A stretch of 64,000 nt of DNA from CAZLYK01 sp964563495 (lineage in GTDB: Bacteria > Acidobacteriota > Blastocatellia > RBC074). Shown in pieces: positions 55,606 through 64,000 of this stretch; positions within the stretch are counted from its first letter, which is position 1, and every line of letters begins with the position of its first letter. Position numbers and translations under genes: made by a program. The DNA is taken from contig CAZLYK010000007.1 of NCBI GenBank assembly GCA_964563495.1, forward strand, positions 1 to 64,000, written 5' to 3'. The notes under the pieces are model-generated. The model was given only the letters and a program-made list of their open reading frames with translations, made no database searches and was not told the DNA's origin.

Positions 55606-55974
55606 ATGAAGATGGAGGCGCGTTTGCAGAACATCCCGCGCTATTGCTCACTTGACGGTTTCACCGAGTTAAGCTCCTCGCTTGACGGGGTGGCGCTGCG
55701 GACGCTCGATCCTTTCGATACCGTTTGCGCCCGCACGCTGAATAACGACTACTATATCTTCATCCTGGAGCCGGAAAGCGGCAAGGCGCTGGTTCAGGGA
55801 GGGCGCTATTTTTCCGAGCCGATCGAGGCGACCGTCAGCGGCTCGACCTTCGGCGGTTGCATGCTGAAGATCGGATGGCTGGGCGTCGGCCTGCGAATCG
55901 AGATCTGCGCCGGCGGCCAGCGGATCGTCACCTCCCCGGTCAGATCGCTCTACGTCGAACCTACTGAGAGCTGA
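55606..55974 (+). CDS. Small protein of unknown function
   Basis: 122 residues, beta-rich, with no signal peptide and no family I recognise. Segments include DGFTELSSSLDGVALRTLDP, NNDYYIFILEPESGKALVQG, VSGSTFGGCMLKIGWLGVGL and a late ICAGGQRIVTSPVRSLYV. The pattern suggests a single barrel domain. Its 3' end overlaps the stop of the convergent vanZ-like gene by 25 nt. An ATG at 55612 is an alternative start. Confidence 0.65.
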   Translation: MKMEARLQNIPRYCSLDGFTELSSSLDGVALRTLDPFDTVCARTLNNDYYIFILEPESGKALVQGGRYFSEPIEATVSGSTFGGCMLKIGWLGVGLRIEICAGGQRIVTSPVRSLYVEPTES

Positions 55975-56411
55975 TTCTTATCTCTTAGCCTTCGCCACCC
56001 GAGAAAGATCAAGGCCGCCAATCCCCCCGCCGTATCGATCAAGCTATCATAAATCGTTCCGACACGTTGCCCGGTAAAGCTCTGATGATATTCATCGAGC
56101 AGGGCGTATCCGGCAACGATCGATAAGGTGCAGATCGCCCACGACCAGCGCCATTTTTCAACGGCGCCGGCTCGAAATGCTCGAAAGAGCAGAAAAGCCA
56201 GGATCGCGTATTCGGTCAAATGCGCGGCTTTGCGCAGATAAAAGTGGATCAGGTCGAATTGCGCCACGGTCAAATCAGGCAGGAAAAAGTTGAGCACCAT
56301 CTGCAGAATCGAGCCGGTATGTTGACCGGAAAAATTGTCGGTCGAAAAATAAAAGATCAACCCCAGCCAGAGCAGAGGCGGCAGCCAGTAAGTGAGGATT
56401 TTCCTGATCAT
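55950..56411 (-). CDS. VanZ-family membrane protein
   Basis: 153 residues with four membrane helices. The VanZ signature is visible: LIFYFSTDNFSG after the first helix, RKAAHLTEYAILAFLLFRAF, and DEYHQSFTGQRVGTIYDSLI then DTAGG. VanZ confers low-level teicoplanin resistance in enterococci, but most homologues have no known function. Confidence 0.92.
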   Translation of the reverse strand: MIRKILTYWLPPLLWLGLIFYFSTDNFSGQHTGSILQMVLNFFLPDLTVAQFDLIHFYLRKAAHLTEYAILAFLLFRAFRAGAVEKWRWSWAICTLSIVAGYALLDEYHQSFTGQRVGTIYDSLIDTAGGLAALIFLGWRRLRDKNQLSVGST

Positions 56412-56512
56412 GCGGAAATAATGATGGGAGGCGATTTCCGCCTCCCATCCGATCTCAATCAGGGGAAAACCATGGCCAATTCCCGGTCTTCCCGAAATTT
56501 GCGATGAGATTT

Positions 56513-58940
<2,428 letters not shown>

Positions 58941-58969
58941 ATCTTCTCCGTAGTGGCTGAACCATTTGC

Positions 58970-59527
58970 TTAAGAGCTAAAGCTGCCGGCACTCAACATT
59001 CGCTGCTTCATCTGCGCCAGTTGATTTTTGATCGACCCGTCATAGACCAGACTGCCGATGCGCGTGACCACGCCTCCGATGATCTTCGGATCTGTGCGGA
59101 ACTGCACGCGGACATCCTTGCCGGTGACCGATTTCAACTTGTCGTGGAGCTCTGCCTTTTCGCGGTCGTCGATCTCCCGCGCCGTGGTCACCTCGGCCAA
59201 GACGATGCCGTTCCTCAAATCGAGCTCGCGGGATAAAGCGAGCAGCATCTGACCCAGGTCGTGCAGTCGCAGGTTGTCGAGCAGGAGCCGCAGAAAATTG
59301 CTGCTTGTCGGACGCAGCTTAAGCCGCGAGAGCAACTCATGCAGGACCGCCCGCTTGCGCTCCAGCGGGACCACCGGGCTGGCGAAGACATCCCGCAACT
59401 GCCCGTGATCGGCCATGAGCCGCGCAAAACTGTTCAACTCCTCGAAAACCTCGTTCGTCTCACGGCGCTCGGTCACGACGTCGGCCAGCGCGCGCGCGTA
59501 ACGATTGGCGATGGTGGTCATGCTCAT
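58970..59527 (-). CDS. atpH: ATP synthase F1 subunit delta
   Basis: 185 residues. The N-terminal helical domain (TIANRYARALADVVTERRET) and the C-terminal part with DVRVQFRTDPKIIGGVVTRI then GSLVYDGSIKNQLAQMKQRM are typical of the OSCP/delta subunit. It clamps the b-dimer to the top of F1. It lies 29 nt before atpA and 33 nt after atpF. Confidence 0.95.
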   Translation of the reverse strand: MSMTTIANRYARALADVVTERRETNEVFEELNSFARLMADHGQLRDVFASPVVPLERKRAVLHELLSRLKLRPTSSNFLRLLLDNLRLHDLGQMLLALSRELDLRNGIVLAEVTTAREIDDREKAELHDKLKSVTGKDVRVQFRTDPKIIGGVVTRIGSLVYDGSIKNQLAQMKQRMLSAGSFSS

Positions 59528-59560
59528 AATAAATAATCTCAGATTCGAGATTTAAAAATC

Positions 59561-60124
59561 CTATTTGGCCCTGCTCAACTCCTCGCCGACGCGGTGCAAC
59601 AGACGCGCATCGTCTTCGGGCTTCAGTTCGCGACGGATCATCTGCTCGGCCAGATCGACCGCCTGGTTGGCGGCAAACTCACGCAGATCGGCCAGCGCGA
59701 TCTGCTTGGCGGCTTCGACCTCTCGCTCGGCCATGAGGCGCAGCTTCTCCTGATCGTGCTGAGCCAACTGATTCATGCGTTCCCGCTCAGCCGCCGCTTC
59801 CCGCTGAGCCTGAATCCTGATCTCCGCCAGCTCGGCGTCCAAACGGCTGAGCCGATCATCGAGCTCAGCCATCTTGGCCGAGGCGGCGTTCTTCTCCTTC
59901 GCCGCCTGCTCCAAAGTCGCACGCACCTGCGCCAGCCTTTCGGAGAAGAATTTCCTGACCGGCTTGCGCAGGACCAGATAGAGAAATCCCAGAAAGATGG
60001 CCAGGTTGACGGCCTTCGAGATCCCCGGATGAATCCCGCCTCCGGCGAGCAGGAGCGGATACAGATTCAGAAACGGCGCGGCCAGAAGCAGCCGCGGTGA
60101 ACGAGAATTATTCGAGCTGATCAT
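59561..60124 (-). CDS. atpF: ATP synthase F0 subunit b
   Basis: 187 residues. One membrane helix (GISKAVNLAIFLGFLYLVLR, about 34-53) precedes a long charged coiled coil (AKMAELDDRLSRLDAELAEI, EVEAAKQIALADLREFAANQ). The end, VDLAEQMIRRELKPEDDARL, resembles the usual b C terminus. It forms the peripheral stalk, probably as a heterodimer with the b' subunit encoded just upstream. Confidence 0.92.
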   Translation of the reverse strand: MISSNNSRSPRLLLAAPFLNLYPLLLAGGGIHPGISKAVNLAIFLGFLYLVLRKPVRKFFSERLAQVRATLEQAAKEKNAASAKMAELDDRLSRLDAELAEIRIQAQREAAAERERMNQLAQHDQEKLRLMAEREVEAAKQIALADLREFAANQAVDLAEQMIRRELKPEDDARLLHRVGEELSRAK

Positions 60125-60130
60125 TGCGGA

Positions 60131-60613
60131 TTAGTCCCCTCCGGCGCTGACTGGACGATGCAGAATTTGAGAAGAGATGGTGGCCGCCATCGCCCGCGCT
60201 TCGCTTCCCAGATTCTGCTTGGCTGTTTCGGCCTGTGCGGAGATCTCGGCCTGTGCGGCGGCGATCTGTTTCGAGGTCTCGGCCTTGACCTGGGCGACCA
60301 TCTCCTGCCGCGCCGCAATCGATTCGCGCCGCTTCGCTTCAAGGTGCTGATAAGCCTCAGCCCTGGTAGCCCTGAGCTGCTCTTCGTACTTGCCCAAACG
60401 CTCCTCGTACTGCACCAGCATCTGCTTCGCTTCCGCCATCCGCCCCGATCCCAGACGCTCCCGCTCATCAAGCACTGTGTTGATCGGCTTGAATAACGTC
60501 CGATTCAGGATGAAGATCAAACACAAGATCGAGATAATGATAAATAGAAACGATCCATCGATGCTCAGTACATTCCCCGCCAGCGCCAGGACGATTACGC
60601 CAGTATTTCCCAT
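60131..60613 (-). CDS. atpF: ATP synthase F0 subunit b'
   Basis: 160 residues and a second, shorter b-type subunit. The membrane helix (SFLFIIISILCLIFILNRTL) is followed by FKPINTVLDERERLGSGRMA, the region conserved in b' subunits. An uninterrupted coiled coil leads to QNLGSEARAMAATISSQILH. Two unlike b subunits are typical of phototrophs and several other phyla. It is first in the operon, 6 nt before the other b gene. Confidence 0.9.
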   Translation of the reverse strand: MGNTGVIVLALAGNVLSIDGSFLFIIISILCLIFILNRTLFKPINTVLDERERLGSGRMAEAKQMLVQYEERLGKYEEQLRATRAEAYQHLEAKRRESIAARQEMVAQVKAETSKQIAAAQAEISAQAETAKQNLGSEARAMAATISSQILHRPVSAGGD

Positions 60614-60799
60614 TCCTCTACTCCAGCTTTCTCTTAAAGTCTCACCCCACGGTCTGAGTTCAACCTATTTACCACATTTAATTAAGCAGAAATAATTAGC
60701 ACATGATTTCACAAAGTGTCAATGACGGCCGGGTGGGACGCATAAAAAATGGTTTCCCCAGTGGGTCTCGGGGTGTTATTAGTTATTTATTATTTCGGC

Positions 60800-60829
60800 T
60801 TGAATTATCCGGATCATTCTGTATGATCG
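60800..60829 (+). promoter_or_regulatory. Putative cfa promoter overlapped by an inverted repeat
   Basis: TTGAAT (60800-60805), a 16-nt spacer and TATGAT (60822-60827). GATCAT-TCTGT-ATGATC (about 60812-60828) is a perfect 6-bp inverted repeat over the -10 box, a classic operator position. The rest of the 293-nt divergent interval shows no gene. Confidence 0.45.
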
Positions 60830-60906
60830 GGTCGGCTACTCAAAATGAAACACTTATTCAGTCCTGGCTTATTCAAGGTTACTTTATCATTGGAGGAGCT
60901 AACTTG

Positions 60907-62169
60907 ATGAGAAGCCAAATTCAGAAGCCAGCTTTAGATACGTCGATAGTAAAAAAAAGTTATCGAATCTACCAATCAATCTTTGACAGAGTACTTTCGC
61001 CGCTGCCCGCGGGAAGGCTGCGAGTCGAACTTCCGACGGGGGAAGAGCTCAATTACGGATCAAAGGCTCCTGGGCCCGAGGCGACGATCAAAGTCCTCAA
61101 TCCGGTCTTCTTCAAGAAATGCATCATGTACGGAGACGTTGGGCTGGGCGAATCGTATGTGGATGGGGATTGGGAAACGGACGACATCGTCAAGACGCTC
61201 TCTTGGTTTCTGATCAATCTCGAAAATGCTCCGGCCGCATATCGTTCGGAGAGGCGGCTGCCGTTAACCAACCTGCTCCAATTTTTGAATCGCCTGCGGC
61301 ATATCGTGCGGGCAAACCACCTCGCCGGCGCAAAGCGTAATATCCACGACCATTATGATCTGGGCAATGATTTCTTCAAGATCTTTCTCGATCGGAGCAT
61401 GACCTACTCCTGCGCGTACTTCAGTTCACCCGATCAGAAGTTGGAAACGGCGCAGGCTGAAAAGTACGACCGGTTATGCCGTAAACTGAACCTGACATCC
61501 TCAGACCACTTGCTTGAAATCGGCAGTGGCTGGGGCGGATTTGCCGTGCACGCGGCTCGGAATTACGGTTGCCAGGTCACTTCGATCACCATTTCGCGGG
61601 AACAACTCAATTATGCGAAAGACCGCGCCGCGGCCGAAGGTCTCTCCAATCAGATCGACTTTCAATTTGCCGATTACAGAAATGTCACCGGAAAATTCGA
61701 CAAGATCGTCTCGATTGAAATGCTCGAGGCCGTCGGGCACGAATATTTCAAGAGCTATTTCAATAAGTGCCACGAGCTGCTCAAGAAAAACGGCCTGCTC
61801 GGAATTCAGGTGATCACCTGCCCGGACTCGCGATATAAAAGTCACAGGAAAAACGTTGACTGGATGCAGAAACATATCTTTCCCGGCGGGCTGCTCCCTT
61901 CAATTGGCGTCATGAACAAGGTCATCAATCAGGTCAGCGATCTGCAGTTGCACAGCCTGGAGGAGATGGGGCACCATTACGTCAGAACACTGGCAACCTG
62001 GCGGGAAAATTTCAACAACCGACTGGAAGAGGTCCTGGCGAAAGGATTCAGCGAGAAATTCATCCGGAAATGGAACTATTATTTGACCAGTTCAGAGGCC
62101 GCATTTCGCACGCGCAATATCGCCATCGTTCAGGCGGTCTTTACCAGACCCAATAATCTGACTATCTAG
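60907..62169 (+). CDS. cfa: Cyclopropane-fatty-acyl-phospholipid synthase
   Basis: 420 residues from the ATG at 60907, chosen for the GGAGGAG 9-10 nt upstream. It transfers a methylene from SAM to cis double bonds of phospholipid acyl chains. The N-terminal lipid-binding region has VLNPVFFKKCIMYGDVGLGE then SYVDGDW. The SAM core has HDHYDLGNDFFKIFLDRSMT, YSCAYF, HLLEIGSGWGGFAVHAARNY and ITISREQLNYAKDRAA. KIVSIEMLEAVGHEYFKSYF is the usual catalytic-site stretch. It converges with recJ by a 4-nt overlap (CTAG shared by both stops). Confidence 0.94.
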   Translation: MRSQIQKPALDTSIVKKSYRIYQSIFDRVLSPLPAGRLRVELPTGEELNYGSKAPGPEATIKVLNPVFFKKCIMYGDVGLGESYVDGDWETDDIVKTLSWFLINLENAPAAYRSERRLPLTNLLQFLNRLRHIVRANHLAGAKRNIHDHYDLGNDFFKIFLDRSMTYSCAYFSSPDQKLETAQAEKYDRLCRKLNLTSSDHLLEIGSGWGGFAVHAARNYGCQVTSITISREQLNYAKDRAAAEGLSNQIDFQFADYRNVTGKFDKIVSIEMLEAVGHEYFKSYFNKCHELLKKNGLLGIQVITCPDSRYKSHRKNVDWMQKHIFPGGLLPSIGVMNKVINQVSDLQLHSLEEMGHHYVRTLATWRENFNNRLEEVLAKGFSEKFIRKWNYYLTSSEAAFRTRNIAIVQAVFTRPNNLTI

Positions 62170-64000
62170 AATATGTGCTTGCGATAGGCATTGGTCTCGG
62201 CGATCGCCCCCTGCAAGAGTCTTTCAAGTTGAGGCAGATCATATTGGCCCGATGAGGCGATTCCGCGGATAATTCGAACACTGCCGTCCTCGCGCAAATC
62301 AACCGTCGCTCGGCCGGTTTGATGAAACCAGAGCAACCCGTAGCGGACGGTGTCGGCTCGCTGCGCCGCTGCCGCGGCGAGTGCGTTGATCGTCGTCTCT
62401 CCGTGTTTGGCGTTCATGACGTGATTGATCAGACCGGCCAGCCGTTGGAGGAATGATTCGAGGGTTGGTTCGGCCGGGAGCCGGCCAAAAACGATCACCC
62501 GGCAAGGCTTGACGGTCTCAAGTGCGGCATTCAATTCCGCGGGTCCGGGCGGAGACGTCCAGATAATCAGCGTTTCAGCCGGACGCAATTCGGTTCGGTT
62601 GCTGCCCTCGATCGAGGGATCATCTTCACGCCAGATGAGCGCGGCGGGGTGCAGGTCCAGGACCTCCAATAATTTTTCTTTTGGACTGGGATGATGGCGA
62701 TAGTCTTCGAGATCAAAAGGCCTCTGCTCCGGGCTGACTTCAACGGTTTCGGCTTCAAGCGAGCGCAGGTCGATCAGCTCAAGTATGCTTTCGGCCCGGT
62801 CCTTGAACCGGCTGATGCGGAGGCTGTAAGCGAGGTCGAATTTGCCGTCGGGCAGGGTTTTGTCGGCCGCGTTCCACCAGAGGACGCGCCGCTGGTTCTT
62901 CTGCTCATCCTCGACGGTCAATTCCTGATGTTCTCCGCGCCGGCCGATCTTCTTTCTGCGGATGAGGCGTAGATCGCGCGTGGCGAGCGTCAGCGTGGGA
63001 TTTCCGTTCCCAAACGGAGCCAGGCGACGCAGATCCTCAATCAGGTCGATCGAAATCTCATCCAGGCCCAGATAGCCGTCTATCTCCAGCACCGGCTCCT
63101 CGACGGAAACAGGCGTCGCCTCGCGAACGATCCGGGAGAGGCGGCGGCGAAAATCATAGATCTTATTTCGCTCCAACGATAGGCCGGCGGCCATGGCGTG
63201 GCCGCCGTATTTAAGCAACAGGTCGCGACAGCCGCGTAGCGCTTCGGTGAGGTTAAATCCGGCGACCGACCGCGCCGATCCAAAAGCACGTTCGTCCTTT
63301 TCGCAGAGCAGGACGACGGGTTTGTGATAGGTTTCGGCCAGCCGGTTGGCGACGATGCCGACGATCCCTCCGCTCCATTCGGGATGAGAGAGCACGATCG
63401 CCGCGTAATCGAGCAGTGAGGGATCGCGCTCGATCAGGCTGCGAGCCCCCTCTTCGATCATGCGGGTTTCCAGCCTGCGCCGCGCGTTCATACCTTCAAG
63501 CTGGTTAGCCAGTTCGGCGGCGCGCCCTTGGTCTTGTGTCGATAAAAGCTCGACGCTCTCTTTGGCGTCTCCCAACCTCCCCTGCGCATTGAGCCTGGGA
63601 GCCAGCCCGAAAGCGATGTCGTTCTCGGACAATTCAAGCGGGTTGATCTCCGAGGATTGAAAGAGAGCCTGCAGCCCCGGCCTCGATGAAAGACGCATCG
63701 TCGCGATGCCGCGCTGGAGCAGGTAGCGTGTCTCATTCCTCAGTTCTGCGACATCGGCGACAATCCCGAGGGCGACCAGATCGAGCAGGTCATCGCAGTC
63801 TCGCCCGGCGGTGAGCGCGACGATCAGTTCGTAGGCGACGCCGACTCCGGGCAGTTCGCGCAATTTGTGACCGGCGGGAAGCCGCATCGGATTGATCACC
63901 GCCAGCGCACCCGGCAGCGTCTCGCCCGGCAGGTGGTGATCGGTGATCAGAACGTCTACGCCCGCGGCTGAGGCCGCCTCTACCGCTTCGTGCGAGGTGA
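62166..64000 (-). CDS. recJ: Single-stranded-DNA exonuclease RecJ, 5' end beyond the window
   Basis: The frame is open through the right edge, so the gene is partial and its start lies outside. The part seen begins TSHEAVEAASAAGVDVLITD then HHLPGE, which holds the DHH motif of the catalytic domain. NPMRLPAGHKLRELPGVGVA follows. The DHHA1 domain has VLSHPEWSGGIVGIVANRLA and KYGGHAMAAGLSLE, and the OB domain follows. The C-terminal ~170 residues (from about EVSPEQRPFDLEDY) are an extension not seen in E. coli RecJ. It degrades single-stranded DNA 5' to 3' in recombination and mismatch repair. Confidence 0.93.
   Translation of the reverse strand, partial: TSHEAVEAASAAGVDVLITDHHLPGETLPGALAVINPMRLPAGHKLRELPGVGVAYELIVALTAGRDCDDLLDLVALGIVADVAELRNETRYLLQRGIATMRLSSRPGLQALFQSSEINPLELSENDIAFGLAPRLNAQGRLGDAKESVELLSTQDQGRAAELANQLEGMNARRRLETRMIEEGARSLIERDPSLLDYAAIVLSHPEWSGGIVGIVANRLAETYHKPVVLLCEKDERAFGSARSVAGFNLTEALRGCRDLLLKYGGHAMAAGLSLERNKIYDFRRRLSRIVREATPVSVEEPVLEIDGYLGLDEISIDLIEDLRRLAPFGNGNPTLTLATRDLRLIRRKKIGRRGEHQELTVEDEQKNQRRVLWWNAADKTLPDGKFDLAYSLRISRFKDRAESILELIDLRSLEAETVEVSPEQRPFDLEDYRHHPSPKEKLLEVLDLHPAALIWREDDPSIEGSNRTELRPAETLIIWTSPPGPAELNAALETVKPCRVIVFGRLPAEPTLESFLQRLAGLINHVMNAKHGETTINALAAAAAQRADTVRYGLLWFHQTGRATVDLREDGSVRIIRGIASSGQYDLPQLERLLQGAIAETNAYRKHIF

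Noticed and set aside
60703..60906. Longer N terminus for cfa
   Set aside because: It would run across the promoter and inverted repeat and lacks a ribosome site. The ATG at 60907 has GGAGGAG.

Overview
The window looks like a chromosomal segment of an Acidobacteriota bacterium, possibly of the Blastocatellia/Pyrinomonadales type. This is inferred from gene content, not from a marker gene. The clues are a secreted VWA protein of the acidobacterial VWFA-related type, zinc-ribbon membrane proteins, many TAT or Sec exported proteins of unknown function, a two-b-subunit F-type ATP synthase operon, high GC and an orphan Flp pilin. No transposase, integrase, phage gene or CRISPR array was found. 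A run of 100 Ns (53695-53794) shows that this is a scaffolded assembly.

Layout. 70-7385 (+): zinc-ribbon protein, AraC regulator, a periplasmic molybdenum hydroxylase operon (2Fe-2S, Mo and FAD subunits plus a Cys-rich small protein), a DUF1326 protein and an exported protein. 7517-24820 (-): S41-like protein, RNase E/G, the rod-shape cluster mreB-mreC-mreD-mrdA-rodA, a Flp pilin, and a hydantoinase/oxoprolinase A/B cluster that encloses a TAT protein and a HEAT-repeat protein. 25226-29197 (+): two tandem paralogous exported proteins, a large exported protein and a VWA protein. 29231-29623 (-): STAS protein. 29960-40317 (+): O-methyltransferase, two threonine-dehydratase-like enzymes, accD, a glutaminyl-cyclase-like M28 protein, then a papain-like protease / unknown / Lys-rich peptide / TPR-CHAT protease locus. 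40360-44291 (-): ROK kinase, rsmI, TonB-like protein, CPBP protease. 44515-46625 (+): exported protein, DUF454 protein, truncated DUF1080 gene. 46629-52173 (-): amino-sugar kinase, murQ, DAP-decarboxylase-like enzyme, SnoaL-like protein, NUDIX hydrolase, lactonase. 52477-64000: a Gly-rich exported protein split by the N gap, tRNA-Arg, patatin, VanZ, atpF'-atpF-atpH-atpA-atpG, cfa and a partial recJ.

Working together. The rod cluster makes the lateral-wall elongation machine. The kinase and MurQ form a peptidoglycan-recycling pair. The Mo hydroxylase operon encodes a complete three-subunit enzyme exported by the TAT route. The ATP synthase operon carries only the b', b, delta, alpha and gamma genes, so a, c, beta and epsilon must lie elsewhere.

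The most striking non-coding signal is a set of dispersed palindromic repeats. One family, built on AGACAGGATTGACAGGATT, has seven whole or partial copies. It repeatedly sits at gene 3' ends and supplies the stop codon of at least five minus-strand genes. It also lies exactly where a DUF1080 gene is cut off. A second family (GGCGACGGGGCGACGGGGCG) supplies the stop of the AraC gene and is inserted in frame inside the hydantoinase B gene. The best candidate for an undescribed protein system is the papain-like protease / unknown / Lys-rich peptide / secreted TPR-CHAT protease locus at 34664-39951. A 52-nt perfect palindrome lies in the signal-peptide region of its CHAT gene.
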